From an uncultured Lachnospiraceae bacterium (GTDB lineage Bacteria; Bacillota; Clostridia; Lachnospirales; Lachnospiraceae), in contig CAJTTO010000019.1 of assembly GCA_910579275.1 (NCBI GenBank), positions 1-64,000 of the forward strand: a DNA stretch of 64,000 nucleotides, in the 5' to 3' direction. Positions 41,012 through 51,647 of this stretch are shown here, piece after piece; position 1 is the stretch's first letter, and the number at the start of each line of letters is the position of its first letter. The notes beneath the pieces are model-generated. The model was not told the DNA's origin and searched no databases. It saw only the letters and a program-made list of their open reading frames with translations. The translations under genes were made by a program, and so were the position numbers.

Positions 41012-42829
41012 TTATTTAGAATCATCCAGTTTCAATACGGACATAAATGCTTTCTGTGGTATCTCGACATTTCCTATCTGGCGCATGCGCTTTTTACCTT
41101 CCTTCTGTTTCTCAAGAAGCTTCTTCTTGCGCGTGATATCACCGCCATAGCACTTTGCAAGAACGTCTTTTCGCATTGCCTTGACCGTTTCCCTTGCTAT
41201 GACCTTGCCGCCGACTGCTGCCTGTATCGGTATCTCAAAAAGGTGTCTTGGTATTTCATCCTTGAGCTTTTCGCACATCTTTCTTCCCCTGTCATATGCC
41301 GACTGCTTGTGAACGATAAAGGACAGCGCGTCAACCTCCTCCTTATTGATAAGAATGTCAAGCTTGACAAGCTCCGACTGTTCATAGCCTTTGACATCAT
41401 AGTCAAATGAAGCGTACCCTCTCGAGCGGGATTTGAGCGCATCGAAAAAGTCATAAATAATCTCGTTCAAGGGCAGTTCGTACCGCAGCACTGCCCTTGT
41501 CTCCTCCACGTACTCCATGCCAAGATACCGTCCGCGCCTCTCCTGACACAGTTCCATAATCGAACCAATAAACTCTGTCGTCACCATGATTTCGGCAGAC
41601 ACAATCGGTTCCTCCATATAGTCAATCTCCGACGGGTCAGGCAGATTGGAAGGATTTGTCAACTCAATCATTTCCCCATTTGTCTTATAAACCTTGTAAA
41701 TTACACCCGGCGCTGTCGTTACAAGATCAAGATTGTACTCGCGTTCCAGCCTCTCCTGTATAATTTCCAGATGCAGCAGCCCCAAAAAACCGCACCGGAA
41801 TCCAAATCCCAGCGCAATTGACGTCTCCGGCTCATAGAAAAGCGAAGCGTCGTTTAACTGCAGCTTTTCTAGCGCATCCCGCAAATCCGGATATTTTGCG
41901 CCGTCTGCCGGATACAGGCCGCAATAAACCATGGACTGTACTTTTTTGTAACCCGGAAGTGGCTCTGCACAGGGATTATCAGCGTTTGTGACCGTATCGC
42001 CGACCGCCGTGTCCTTCACATTTTTGATGGATGCGGTAAGATAGCCAACCATGCCTGCCGACAGCTCCTCACAGGGGATAAACTGCCCTGCGCCAAAATA
42101 ACCTACCTCCACAACATCAGCAGCAGCGCCTGTCGCCATCATCTTTATCTTTGTTCCCTTAGACACCGTTCCCTCCACAATACGGCAGAACACAATGACA
42201 CCTTTGTAAGAATCGTACACAGAGTCAAAGATAAGTGCCTGCAGCGGATTGTCCACACGTCCCTTAGGCGCTGGTATCTTATGGATAATCGCCTCAAGTA
42301 CCTCCTCAATCCCGACACCGTTCTTTGCCGATATCAGCGGGGCATCCTGCGCCTCAATGCCGATGACATCCTCAATCTCATTTTTCACCCAGTCCGGACG
42401 CGCACTCGGAAGGTCGATTTTATTAATGACAGGAAAGACATCAAGGTCATGGTCAAGCGCCAGATAAACATTGGCAAGCGTCTGCGCCTCGATTCCCTGC
42501 GCCGCGTCCACGACAAGAATCGCCCCGTCACATGCTGCCAGTGCACGGCTTACCTCATAGTTAAAGTCAACATGTCCCGGCGTGTCAATCAGGTTAAAAA
42601 TATATTCGTTCCCATCCTGCGCCTTATAGACCGTGCGGACAGTCTGCGCCTTGATTGTTATTCCCCGCTCCCGTTCCAGCTCCATGTTGTCAAGAATCTG
42701 ATCCTGCATCTCCCTGCTTGTCAGAAGTCCTGTTTTTTCTATAATTCTGTCTGCAAGCGTGGACTTACCATGATCAATATGCGCCACAATGCAGAAATTC
42801 CTGATTTTACTCTGATCCATATTTGACAT
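41012..42829 (-). CDS. lepA: Elongation factor 4 (LepA)
   Basis: The 605-residue GTPase has [14 protein letters not shown] (G1), RGITIKAQT (G2), [16 protein letters not shown] (G3), NKIDLPSA (G4) and [11 protein letters not shown] (G5), domain II, EF-G-like domains and the LepA-specific C-terminus (KAFMSVLK at the end). It acts on ribosomes during translation. ATG at 42829 has GGAGG; the frame is open to 42931 but upstream residues are not family-like. Confidence 0.95.
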   Translation of the reverse strand: MSNMDQSKIRNFCIVAHIDHGKSTLADRIIEKTGLLTSREMQDQILDNMELERERGITIKAQTVRTVYKAQDGNEYIFNLIDTPGHVDFNYEVSRALAACDGAILVVDAAQGIEAQTLANVYLALDHDLDVFPVINKIDLPSARPDWVKNEIEDVIGIEAQDAPLISAKNGVGIEEVLEAIIHKIPAPKGRVDNPLQALIFDSVYDSYKGVIVFCRIVEGTVSKGTKIKMMATGAAADVVEVGYFGAGQFIPCEELSAGMVGYLTASIKNVKDTAVGDTVTNADNPCAEPLPGYKKVQSMVYCGLYPADGAKYPDLRDALEKLQLNDASLFYEPETSIALGFGFRCGFLGLLHLEIIQERLEREYNLDLVTTAPGVIYKVYKTNGEMIELTNPSNLPDPSEIDYMEEPIVSAEIMVTTEFIGSIMELCQERRGRYLGMEYVEETRAVLRYELPLNEIIYDFFDALKSRSRGYASFDYDVKGYEQSELVKLDILINKEEVDALSFIVHKQSAYDRGRKMCEKLKDEIPRHLFEIPIQAAVGGKVIARETVKAMRKDVLAKCYGGDITRKKKLLEKQKEGKKRMRQIGNVEIPQKAFMSVLKLDDSK

Positions 42830-42891
42830 TGTTCCCTCCATAAAATAAACATAACTTCCCACCGAACACAATGGTAACGTTTTCTTCTGCG

Positions 42892-44409
42892 TCAATCTTT
42901 TTTCGACAAGCTTTTCCGATAAAACAGCCATATAATCAATAGCAGCAATGCAAGCAGTGCCACGCGGATTCCCATGGGCACATCATGAATGTCAAAGCAC
43001 CTGACATTAATCCACATTTGATTAATCGCCTTGTTCGCATCCGCATCAAAATAGCGCATAATAGCTGTCCTGTCCATCACCTCCTGCGGCGGGTACTGGC
43101 TGTACAGCTGTCTGCCGATCTGGCTGGATGACGCTTCTAGTATATAATCTTTGTCACTATTGTCTCCGCTGAAAAAATAGCCTATGGGATATTCCATAAT
43201 ATCCCCGTCCTCCTCGCCGGCGCCGTAACACCAGTTCAGATATTCATATATCGTATCGTCACTTTCATTTCCGGCTATGGATGAAGTGTAGCCGATATAG
43301 TACATATTTCTGACCGCGTTGTCCGTCCTCGACAGGAAATTGACAAAAGCCTCCGCCGCGTGCTGTCTCTGCGCATTGCCGTCGATACCGCTTTTCAACA
43401 TGACCCATCCGTCAAACCACAGGTTCGTGCTCTCCCTTGGCACGGCAAACTTTAATTCAAAACCGTCCGTATCCGCCTGATCCATGGCATACACCGCGTC
43501 GCCCGACCACTGGTAGTTGGCGACAATCTTTCCGGTTATCATATCCGCTTTCCCACTGTCCGTCTCAAGCGAATACAGATTATCCATCAAGCCATTCAAA
43601 AGCTCCTGTGCCTGCGCGATTGTCTCCGGACTCACATCATTCATCATATCCGCAAGGCGTTCACGATAATCCGCCGCACGTACAAAATTGTCATCTGTCA
43701 GCTCATCCGCCTTTAAGATTCCAAGTGCCGCAAAATAAGAATCCCGCACGTTATCCTTGAGCGTAACCTGTCTGTGAAACTTCGGGTTGCGGAAAATCTC
43801 CCATGTTGATGCCTCATCCTCCGTCACAAGTGCCGGATTATACAAAACACCTGTAATCCCCCACATATACCCTGCGGCATACTTGCTCCAGCTCTCACCG
43901 TTTATCTCATTCGACTCAAGCGTCTCTCTGATATATGGCGAAACATTGTTAATATAATAGTTGTTTGCGTCCCCCTCCATATAAAAAGCGTCGGAATATG
44001 GCTGTAATCTGTCCTCCGCCATCAGTTTCATAATCATGTACTCTGACGGACAGACCAAATCATAAGTGTCCCCCAAATTCAGCTGGTTGTAGAGATCCTC
44101 GTTCGTTCCGAAACAGGAGTACTCCACGCGCACCTCCCTGCCGTATGTCTCCCTGTACCAGTCCTCAAACTCTTCATAAAGCGGTTTTTCCCCGAATATC
44201 ACTGTTCCGCCGTCAAGCGTTATTACTTCCTCATCATCCCACTCGCCGAGGTCAATATATTCCTCCCAGTTGCATACCCGCAAAATGACCGGTTCCTCAC
44301 TGGCGCAGACGGTCTGCACCGGCATTCGCAGCCATGATACGGAAAAGACACACACCGCAGATACCGTCAGCCAGACATTCCTGCGCAACCTGTTACCTAT
44401 CTTTCTCAT
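42892..44409 (-). CDS. potD: Spermidine/putrescine-binding protein, PotD-type with C-terminal anchor
   Basis: The 505-residue protein has a signal peptide ([20 protein letters not shown]), a periplasmic-binding fold of family 1 type with [11 protein letters not shown] near the start, [14 protein letters not shown] and [15 protein letters not shown], and the usual W/D polyamine contacts. Two unusual points: it is about 150 residues longer than common PotD, with extra segments in the middle, and it ends in a hydrophobic span with basic tail ([20 protein letters not shown]), so it is held in the membrane at the C-terminus and has no lipobox. It overlaps potC by 17 nt. Confidence 0.85.
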   Translation of the reverse strand: MRKIGNRLRRNVWLTVSAVCVFSVSWLRMPVQTVCASEEPVILRVCNWEEYIDLGEWDDEEVITLDGGTVIFGEKPLYEEFEDWYRETYGREVRVEYSCFGTNEDLYNQLNLGDTYDLVCPSEYMIMKLMAEDRLQPYSDAFYMEGDANNYYINNVSPYIRETLESNEINGESWSKYAAGYMWGITGVLYNPALVTEDEASTWEIFRNPKFHRQVTLKDNVRDSYFAALGILKADELTDDNFVRAADYRERLADMMNDVSPETIAQAQELLNGLMDNLYSLETDSGKADMITGKIVANYQWSGDAVYAMDQADTDGFELKFAVPRESTNLWFDGWVMLKSGIDGNAQRQHAAEAFVNFLSRTDNAVRNMYYIGYTSSIAGNESDDTIYEYLNWCYGAGEEDGDIMEYPIGYFFSGDNSDKDYILEASSSQIGRQLYSQYPPQEVMDRTAIMRYFDADANKAINQMWINVRCFDIHDVPMGIRVALLALLLLIIWLFYRKSLSKKD

Positions 44410-45211
44410 TGCCTGCACCTGCCCTCTTCTCGTTTTCGTTTCCAGTGACATTCATAAGAATCACCATCAGTACAACCGCCGCAAATATAATCGTGGAAAG
44501 CGCCCAAAGCGCCGTCTTGATTTCCGTCTGCGACCCTCGTGTTGCGTTTACCACGTAAGTGCTAATCGTGTCAAACGTGGCCGGCTTGGTATAGCTGGTA
44601 ATAAAATAGTCATCCAGCGACAGCGTAACTGCCAGCGCAAAACCGGAAACCACACCCGGAAAAATCTGTGGCAGCACGACGCGCCACAGCGCCATTGCCG
44701 GCGATGCCCCCAAATCAAGCGCCGCCTCATACAGGCTGTTATCCATCTGCTTAAGCTTTGGCACAACGGATACATACACAAAAGGCGCCTCAAGAACAAC
44801 ATGACCGATTACCAGCGAAACAAAACTACTCTTGTCCACGCCGCACGCACCGATTAACAGAATACAAAGGGAAAATGCAGTCACAACCTCCGCATTGACG
44901 ACAGGTACCTTATTCAGGGAACCCACGATCAGATTTCCGAATCGGCCTGAATAAAAGACGCCGACTGCCCCCAGTGTGCCAAGTATCGTGGATATAAACG
45001 CAGAACCGACTGCAAGAATCAGCGTGCCTGCTATCATATCCCTCAGTTCGGGCTTCTCAAACAGTGTCACATAATTCTGCACCGAAAAACCACGAATCGC
45101 ACCTATATTTGCGGAATCCGTAAAGCTGTACACAGCCAGCACGATAATCGGCAGATACAGCACTACCATCATAAGCGCAAGAAATATTGTACGAAAAGCC
45201 TTTCTCATCAA
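44393..45211 (-). CDS. potC: Spermidine/putrescine ABC permease PotC
   Basis: The 272-residue inner-membrane permease has six spans and the EAA loop SLYEAALDLGASPAMALWRV, which couples to the ATPase. Similar to PotC. It overlaps potB by 4 nt, ATGA type. Confidence 0.9.
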   Translation of the reverse strand: MMRKAFRTIFLALMMVVLYLPIIVLAVYSFTDSANIGAIRGFSVQNYVTLFEKPELRDMIAGTLILAVGSAFISTILGTLGAVGVFYSGRFGNLIVGSLNKVPVVNAEVVTAFSLCILLIGACGVDKSSFVSLVIGHVVLEAPFVYVSVVPKLKQMDNSLYEAALDLGASPAMALWRVVLPQIFPGVVSGFALAVTLSLDDYFITSYTKPATFDTISTYVVNATRGSQTEIKTALWALSTIIFAAVVLMVILMNVTGNENEKRAGAGNEKDR

Positions 45212-46011
45212 CCTATCACTCCTCCTCTGCTGCTGCCCGCATCCTCGTCCGCATACCGGTTGGTAAACATCGTAAATACAAGGATGATTACCAGAAGAAT
45301 CAGCGCGATCATGGAACCGTTGTGCCAGTCATAGGCACTGAAATAAGCGCCAATCAGGCTTCCCATAATATACGTACTGTTGTAGAGCATGTCAAGCACA
45401 ACATAGTTTGTCATAGAAGGCAGGAATACCATTACAATACCGCTTATAATACCGGGAACAGACAGCGGGAATGTCACCTTCAAAAACGTCCGCAAGGTAT
45501 CTGCACCCAAGTCCGCCGCAGCCTCCAGCAGACTGTTGTCGAGCTTTTCTAACGTCGTATATATCGGAAGAATCATAAACGGCAAAAAATCATACGTCAT
45601 ACCAATGAGCGTGTTCAAAAACGGGTGGAAGGCAAGATTTCCCTCTATCACCGTAAGGATTTCTTTCAGCGCAGTAATTCTCAGTGTAAAATTAATCCAC
45701 ATCGGCATCACAAAAACCATAAGTATCACTGCCTTATGCTTGAACCTGCTTCTTGCCAGAATATATGCAATCGGATATGCCAGCAGAAGGCAGCAGCAGG
45801 TTGTCGCCACGGCAATTCCCAGACTATATGCAAGTGTACCAATAGTGTTGGGGCTGGAAAAAAAACGCGTGAGGTTTGCAAGGGTAAGCTGCCCCTCCCC
45901 GTCTGTAAACGCATAATATATAATCACAACCAGCGGCGCAAACACAAAGCATACCAAAAACAACCCATATGGTATGCAAAGCTGGGATCTCTGAAAACGC
46001 AGTCTATTCAT
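45208..46011 (-). CDS. potB: Spermidine/putrescine ABC permease PotB
   Basis: The 267-residue permease has six spans, a first span GLFLVCFVFAPLVVIIYYAF and the EAA loop LLEAAADLGADTLRTFLKVT. It heads the permease pair after potA, 10 bp away. Gene order potA-potB-potC-potD is standard. Confidence 0.9.
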   Translation of the reverse strand: MNRLRFQRSQLCIPYGLFLVCFVFAPLVVIIYYAFTDGEGQLTLANLTRFFSSPNTIGTLAYSLGIAVATTCCCLLLAYPIAYILARSRFKHKAVILMVFVMPMWINFTLRITALKEILTVIEGNLAFHPFLNTLIGMTYDFLPFMILPIYTTLEKLDNSLLEAAADLGADTLRTFLKVTFPLSVPGIISGIVMVFLPSMTNYVVLDMLYNSTYIMGSLIGAYFSAYDWHNGSMIALILLVIILVFTMFTNRYADEDAGSSRGGVIG

Positions 46012-46021
46012 CCGCTCCTCC

Positions 46022-47470
46022 TTATTTCTTGATGGAATAGTGGAACTTGTCTTCCGGTATCAAAAGGCTCACATAATCGTCCATATTCCAGAGATACTCG
46101 TCATCGACAATAAAATCTTCATCTTCCTCGGTGCGTACCACATAACTATAATGGTCTCCCTTATATATCAAGTTGATAATATGCCCCCTGAGGATTCCGG
46201 CTTCCTTGTCATCACTCATCGTAATATCATCCGGTTTTACAGACACAATCACTTTGATTCGCTCCGGCTCAATCACATCGCCATGTGCATCTATCAGCGT
46301 CCCATCTGTGTGAAACGAAGTGCCTGCTATCAGGGAAGTCATGTCACAAGGGAGCATCCCATTGAGAAAATGAAGTCTGTATTCTTTGTCCACACCGGAC
46401 TCGATACGGTTTATGGTGTCTTCCGCTATCATGATGTGAATGCCTTCTGGCTCAATGTCCAGTCCGACCTCTGCATTTAAGTCTGCCTTTCTTGTCGACT
46501 GTACCACAATTTCATTTTTTCCGGACTGCACTGCAATTTCGTAGTGAACGCCTTTAAAAATGACAGAAGTGACAATTCCCCTGATAATTCCCTTATCCGG
46601 AGCTGTAATCGAAACATCCTCCGGCCTGACCACTGCATCGATCATCGTGCCGTGCTCAACGTCATCCACACATTCAAACTCCGCCCCGCAGAAGCGCACC
46701 CTGCATTTTCCGGTCATAATGCCGCTAAAGATATTGCTTTCCCCGATAAAATCAGCTACAAAGGCATTTTTCGGCTCATTATAAATGTCTTCCGGCGTAC
46801 CAACCTGCTGAATCTTTCCCTCTGACATAACGACAATTTTGTCAGACATAGTAAGCGCTTCCTCCTGATCATGCGTCACATAGATAAACGTAATTCCAAG
46901 CTTTTCATGCATACGCTTTAGCTCAAGCTGCATTTCCTTTCTCATCTTCAGATCCAGTGCTCCCAGCGGTTCGTCGAGAAGCAGTATCTCCGGCTCATTG
47001 ACAATCGCCCTTGCAATGGCAATACGCTGCTGCTGTCCTCCGGAAAGCGTGTGTATCTTTCGATCCTCAAAATCCTCAAGGTCTACCATTTCCAACGCTT
47101 TTTTGACCTTTTTTACAATCTCCGCCTTGGGAAGCTTCTTTAATTTAAGCCCGAATGCAATATTTTCAAATACGTTCAGGTGCGGGAAAAGGGCATATCG
47201 TTGGAATACGGTGTTAATCGGACGCTTATTGGGCGGCAAATCACGGATGTCCCTGCCATTTAACAAAAGCTCCCCTTCCGTGGGCTTGTCAAAGCCAGCT
47301 ATCATGCGCAGTGTCGTGGTCTTGCCGCAGCCCGACGGTCCCAGAAACGTCACAAATTCTCCCCGCTGTATTGTGAGGTTAAAATCATCAACAACACGAA
47401 AGCCGTCATCGAAAGTACGGCTGATATTTTTTAATTCTATAATATTATCGCCTGATGTTTTTTTATTCAA
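46022..47470 (-). CDS. potA: Spermidine/putrescine ABC ATPase PotA, long form
   Basis: The 482-residue protein has an ABC ATPase (Walker A GPSGCGKTTTLRM, signature LSGGQQQRIAIARAI, Walker B ILLLDEPLGALD, H-loop THDQEE) followed by two C-terminal regulatory TOBE-like modules (around residues 280-345 and 400-470) instead of the usual one; typical PotA is about 370. The start is TTG at 47470 with GGGGAGG. It energises uptake of polyamines by PotB/C/D. Confidence 0.88.
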   Translation of the reverse strand: MNKKTSGDNIIELKNISRTFDDGFRVVDDFNLTIQRGEFVTFLGPSGCGKTTTLRMIAGFDKPTEGELLLNGRDIRDLPPNKRPINTVFQRYALFPHLNVFENIAFGLKLKKLPKAEIVKKVKKALEMVDLEDFEDRKIHTLSGGQQQRIAIARAIVNEPEILLLDEPLGALDLKMRKEMQLELKRMHEKLGITFIYVTHDQEEALTMSDKIVVMSEGKIQQVGTPEDIYNEPKNAFVADFIGESNIFSGIMTGKCRVRFCGAEFECVDDVEHGTMIDAVVRPEDVSITAPDKGIIRGIVTSVIFKGVHYEIAVQSGKNEIVVQSTRKADLNAEVGLDIEPEGIHIMIAEDTINRIESGVDKEYRLHFLNGMLPCDMTSLIAGTSFHTDGTLIDAHGDVIEPERIKVIVSVKPDDITMSDDKEAGILRGHIINLIYKGDHYSYVVRTEEDEDFIVDDEYLWNMDDYVSLLIPEDKFHYSIKK

Positions 47471-47631
47471 TGCCTGTCCTCCCCTGTACAAAAGGAACTG
47501 TTTTTAAACAACTTTATGGTTCCCTGCGATTGTTCTTCTTTTGCATAAATTTCATAACGCATCACTTTGTAGTGTATCATATCTTCGGGATAATTGCTAC
47601 TGTAAAAATTTTTTAAACTTACATAAAGCAT

Positions 47632-47660
47632 ATGAGCGTTGCCGGACCGGCAGCGCTCAT
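47632..47660 (-). terminator. Hairpin after the amino-acid binding protein gene
   Basis: ATGAGCG (47632-47638) pairs with CGCTCAT (47654-47660), with inner GCCGG/CCGGC; a GC-rich, stable stem without a full T-run but with a T/A-rich tail. Confidence 0.5.
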
Positions 47661-47694
47661 GTTATGTTTCCTCATAATTCTATTTTCATTCTGT

Positions 47695-48525
47695 CTATTC
47701 AACGGCAATTGCCTCTGTATACATAGCGCCTAAATCGGCAACCGTCCCGTCATCCAGCAGTTCCTCGATGGACTTGTTAATCTTTTCAAGCAGCTCTGTG
47801 TTACCTTTTTTGACTGCGATGGCATACTCTTCTGATTCAAATGCAGAAGCGTCCTCCACAATCTTAAGCCCCTCGTTGTCGCCCACATATTTCTGTGCCG
47901 TTGCGGAATCTATCACAACGACATCGCATTTTCCATTCACCAGCTCCATAATGGCATCTGTTCCTTTCTTGAACGCCTCGTATGGGTAGCCCATGTCCTT
48001 TACGCAAATCTCACCGGTATATCCCTGAATAACGCATATCTTCTTGTCGGCTATATCAGCAGCCGCGGCAATATCAGAATCTTCTTTTACAATCATTACC
48101 TGTGTCGCCGTGTAGTAAGGCGTCGAGAAATCAGCTTCTTCTTTTCTCTCATCTGTAACAGTCATACCTGCGATGGCAGCGTCAATCTGGCCATTCTCCA
48201 GCGCAACCAGCAGGGAATCAAATTCCATGTTTTCCACTGCCGCTGTCATGCCGTTCTTCTCTGCTATCTTTTTGGCAATCGCCATGTCAATACCGTCATA
48301 CTGGTCAATCACTCCGCTGCTTGTCACATACTCAAACGGTGGGAATTCCGCATTTGTACCAAATGTAAGCGTAGCGCCTGACGCTGGTGCTGGAGCTGCA
48401 TTCTGGCTGACCGTCTCCGCATCCGCACTGTCATTTGGTGTGTCCGCACTGCCGCCGCACGCCGTAAGGACAACCGTCATCAATGTCATGGCAAGCGCAA
48501 GTGCCGCTTTTGTTGTTTTCTTCAT
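47695..48525 (-). CDS. Polar amino-acid ABC transporter, substrate-binding lipoprotein (family 3)
   Basis: The 276-residue protein starts MKKTTKAALALAMTLMTVVL with lipobox LTAC, then the SBP family 3 fold (GTNAEFPPFEYV, EFDSLLVALENGQIDAAIAG, TERKEEADFSTPYY-like motif DERKEEADFSTPYYTATQVM). Specificity for glutamine, glutamate, cystine or arginine cannot be told. It is last in a permease-ATPase-SBP operon. AGGAGG precedes the ATG. Confidence 0.87.
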   Translation of the reverse strand: MKKTTKAALALAMTLMTVVLTACGGSADTPNDSADAETVSQNAAPAPASGATLTFGTNAEFPPFEYVTSSGVIDQYDGIDMAIAKKIAEKNGMTAAVENMEFDSLLVALENGQIDAAIAGMTVTDERKEEADFSTPYYTATQVMIVKEDSDIAAAADIADKKICVIQGYTGEICVKDMGYPYEAFKKGTDAIMELVNGKCDVVVIDSATAQKYVGDNEGLKIVEDASAFESEEYAIAVKKGNTELLEKINKSIEELLDDGTVADLGAMYTEAIAVE

Positions 48526-48607
48526 AATATTCCTCCTATCACAATAAAAAATAAAACTATATGTATATATTAAGCCATTTGGCATAATATCACACATGGC
48601 GATACGG

Positions 48608-49330
48608 TTACAGAACCTTGCTCAGAAAAAGCTTTGTCCTTTCATTTTTTGGATTGCCGAACACTTCCTCGGGGGTACCGCTCTCCATAATCATTCCCTG
48701 ATCGATAAAAAGAACTCTTGACGCGACTTCCCGTGCAAATCCCATCTCGTGCGTGACAATCACCATCGTCATGCCGGATCGCGCCAAGTCCTTCATGACA
48801 TCAAGAACCTCCCCGACCATTTCCGGATCAAGCGCCGATGTCGGTTCGTCAAAAAGCATAATCTCCGGATTCATGGCAAGCGCACGTGCTATGGCAACTC
48901 GCTGTTTCTGCCCTCCGGACAGCTGTGCCGGATAAGCCTGTGCCTTTTCTTCCAGATTGACACGCTTCAGAAGATCAAGCCCCTTTTTGACCGCCGCATC
49001 CTTTGTCATTTTCTTCAATAAAACCGGCGCAAGCGTAATATTATCCATAATTGTCAAATGCGGAAAGAGGTTAAACTGCTGAAAAACCATTCCCATCTTC
49101 TGCCGCACTTCATTGATATTGACTTTCGGCGTATTTATCAGCTGGTCATCTACATAGATTTCCCCCTCTGTTACATCCTCAAGCAGGTTCAGGCATCTAA
49201 GGAACGTACTTTTTCCTGAGCCTGAAGGTCCGATTACGACCACAACCTCCCCTGGGGAAATATGTTCATCAATGCCGTTTAACACATCCAGCTTGCCAAA
49301 CTTTTTATGTAAATTTTTTACTTTTATCAT
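48608..49330 (-). CDS. Polar amino-acid ABC transporter ATPase (GlnQ-like)
   Basis: The 240-residue ABC ATPase has [50 protein letters not shown] and [13 protein letters not shown], the last typical for GlnQ/HisP. It pairs with the permease at 49346-50044. Confidence 0.9.
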   Translation of the reverse strand: MIKVKNLHKKFGKLDVLNGIDEHISPGEVVVVIGPSGSGKSTFLRCLNLLEDVTEGEIYVDDQLINTPKVNINEVRQKMGMVFQQFNLFPHLTIMDNITLAPVLLKKMTKDAAVKKGLDLLKRVNLEEKAQAYPAQLSGGQKQRVAIARALAMNPEIMLFDEPTSALDPEMVGEVLDVMKDLARSGMTMVIVTHEMGFAREVASRVLFIDQGMIMESGTPEEVFGNPKNERTKLFLSKVL

Positions 49331-49345
49331 GTCACATTCCCTTTC

Positions 49346-50044
49346 TTACCGGACATCGGATTTGCGCAGCACTTTTTCTATCCTCTGGAGCAGCAGCGTC
49401 AGTGTCTTAATCAGCGCATAATAAATGACTGCCGTCCCAATCAGCGGCATGAATGCGACAAACGTGGCGCTCTTGATAAAGTCCCCCGCTTTCTGAATAT
49501 CCATCAGCCCCACATAGCCCACAATCGCCGTCTCCTTAATCAGAACGATAAACTCATTGCACAGCGCCGGAAAAATGTTTTTTACCGCCTGCGGAATGAC
49601 AATTCTCGTCATTGTCTGGAACGCGTTCAGTCCCAGCGACCTTCCTGCCTCTGTCTGTCCATGATCCACCGACATGATGCCCGCCCTGATAATCTCAGAC
49701 ACATAAGCTCCGGAATTAATGCCGAACGCAATCGCCGCAATAATCCATTTGTCCAAATCCACTGTGGCAAATACTACAAAGTATATAATCATCAACTGTG
49801 TGACGGACGGCGTCCCACGTATGATATCTGTATAAAGACTTCCGATAAATTTGACCGGCTTTCGTTTTGAGAGATTGCACAGCGCAATCAGCATACCAAT
49901 CAGTATACCGATGAGAACTGCCAGAAGCGAAACCTTTATGGTCACGCCGATACCGCTGACCAAGAGCTTGTAGCGATCCTCCTTGATAAAACACTTATAA
50001 AACAAATTTGAAAAATTAGAGATCCACTCCTGAAATGCTGTCAT
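49346..50044 (-). CDS. Polar amino-acid ABC transporter permease (GlnP-like)
   Basis: The 232-residue permease has about five spans and the family motif region RGTPSVTQLMIIYFVVFA and the EAA-like loop GQTEAGRSLGLNAFQTMTRI. First gene of the operon; 15 bp separate it from the ATPase gene. Confidence 0.9.
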   Translation of the reverse strand: MTAFQEWISNFSNLFYKCFIKEDRYKLLVSGIGVTIKVSLLAVLIGILIGMLIALCNLSKRKPVKFIGSLYTDIIRGTPSVTQLMIIYFVVFATVDLDKWIIAAIAFGINSGAYVSEIIRAGIMSVDHGQTEAGRSLGLNAFQTMTRIVIPQAVKNIFPALCNEFIVLIKETAIVGYVGLMDIQKAGDFIKSATFVAFMPLIGTAVIYYALIKTLTLLLQRIEKVLRKSDVR

Positions 50045-50223
50045 CTGTCTGTCATCCTTTCATCTGTTTGTGCCATTCTAAAATGCACATGTGCATTCCT
50101 CCCGCCCGAACCTGCCTGAAAATTGTCCTGTGCCGGATGTGCCCCGCGTTTTCCAGACGCATTCTATCGCCCATTTTATCACAAAGAAGTCAAATTGAAA
50201 AGTCTTTTTTCTATTCCCAATGT

Positions 50224-51498
50224 TCAATGCGCCAGCATATCTTCAATAAAGATTCCATATCCCTTCGCGCTGTCCTGCACAAGTACATGTGTGACAGCAC
50301 CCACAAACTTACCATTCTGGATAATCGGCGCCCCGCTCATTCCCTGTACGATTCCCCCTGTCAGCGACAGTAACTCCGTGTCGGTAACCAGCAGCGATAT
50401 CTGGCGGTTTACGGCGTCCTTTCCCGGCGTGAGTTTCGTTATTTCCACGTCATAATACTTTGCCTCACCGTCCACGGAACACAAAATCTGTGCCGGTCCC
50501 TCGGTAACCTCCTGTTTCAATGCAATGGGAAGCGTCTCCTGTTCCGCCGTATACTCGCTCAGCAGTTCGGCGTTTGCCACCCCGTAGATTCCCTGTATGG
50601 TATTATCCACAATCACGCCTGACACTTGGTCTGACTTGTATTCGATCACGCCTGTAAGCTCGCCCGGATTGCCTCTTTCCCCGCGTTTGACAGCAACAAT
50701 TTCCGTGTGGTACAGCAAACCGCTGCCAAGTTTCAACAGCTCGCCCGTATCCATGTCGTTGATACCATGCCCGAGCGCACCAAAGCGGTTCTGGCTGTCT
50801 ATATAGGTCATCGTCCCGATTCCCTGTGCACTGTCCCGCAGCCATGCACCCATTTTGTAAACATTGTTTTCGTCAGGCTCAGGCTTTATCTTTACCTGTA
50901 TCAGCTCGTCCTTTCTGGACACCTGAAAAATAATTTCCGCCCCATTACCATTCTCAATGTACTCTTTTATCTGCTTTTTGTCATTGATTGCAAAACCGTC
51001 CATCGCAGTCAGGTAATCTCCTGACTGCAGCTTGTACTCGGACGGTGCGCACTTATCCCCGCCCGCCCCGTCAAAACTGCCGGTATCCACCACCAGAACC
51101 CCCTGTGTCTTGACGTAGATTCCAATTGGCTTACCGACCGGTGTCAGCGTCGTATTCTCAATAACCTGTATATCCACGTCCTTGAGCGGAACCAGCCCAA
51201 AAAGTTTCAGGCGCATTTGATAAGAACTTGTGTTTTCTCCCGCAACAATTGTCAATGGCTGGTTCAAAGCCAGAATGGTCTCTGAATCCGTGCTGATTAC
51301 GCCAGAAGCCGGAATCCTCAGGTTGATCCGCTCGCTTGTCCCAGCCTTGATACTGATTGTGCTCGGCACCGTACTCTGATAATATGCATAAGTCGCCCAA
51401 CAGAATAATCCTATGGCAAATCCCAAAAATATATATAGAAATAAAAGATACCTTATCCGTCTGCTCAGCGCAGTATGTTTGATTTTTCCTGTTTTCAT
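50224..51498 (-). CDS. spoIVB: SpoIVB peptidase (sporulation sigma-K checkpoint protease)
   Basis: The 424-residue protein has one N-terminal span (YLLFLYIFLGFAIGLFCWAT), a PDZ region (QSGDYLTAMDGFAINDKKQI), and an S55 peptidase domain with FGALGHGINDMDTG (His) and GGIVQGMSGAPIIQNGKFVG (Ser) and AVTHVLVQD. In Bacillus it cleaves SpoIVFA to release pro-sigma-K processing, in the space between spore membranes. Presence implies a spore-forming lineage, though one gene does not prove sporulation. In most Clostridia it follows recN; here they are 6.4 kb apart. Confidence 0.9.
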   Translation of the reverse strand: MKTGKIKHTALSRRIRYLLFLYIFLGFAIGLFCWATYAYYQSTVPSTISIKAGTSERINLRIPASGVISTDSETILALNQPLTIVAGENTSSYQMRLKLFGLVPLKDVDIQVIENTTLTPVGKPIGIYVKTQGVLVVDTGSFDGAGGDKCAPSEYKLQSGDYLTAMDGFAINDKKQIKEYIENGNGAEIIFQVSRKDELIQVKIKPEPDENNVYKMGAWLRDSAQGIGTMTYIDSQNRFGALGHGINDMDTGELLKLGSGLLYHTEIVAVKRGERGNPGELTGVIEYKSDQVSGVIVDNTIQGIYGVANAELLSEYTAEQETLPIALKQEVTEGPAQILCSVDGEAKYYDVEITKLTPGKDAVNRQISLLVTDTELLSLTGGIVQGMSGAPIIQNGKFVGAVTHVLVQDSAKGYGIFIEDMLAH

Positions 51499-51585
51499 CC
51501 ATTCACTACCTTATTCTATTGATATCAGACTGTAAACTCTATTCCCAATCCAAAACATAGTATATGGATTTTTTTATAAAATAAA

Positions 51586-51620
51586 CGGTACGGATTTTTT
51601 TAACAAAAATATCCGTACCG
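51586..51620 (-). terminator. Terminator of the RND efflux operon
   Basis: CGGTACGGAT (51586-51595) pairs perfectly with ATCCGTACCG (51611-51620) around a 15-nt loop, with T-rich flank on the minus strand (TTTATTTTAT). Lies 28 bp past the RND gene stop. Confidence 0.75.
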
Positions 51621-51647
51621 CTTTTTTCATTTATTTATAATATTGGT

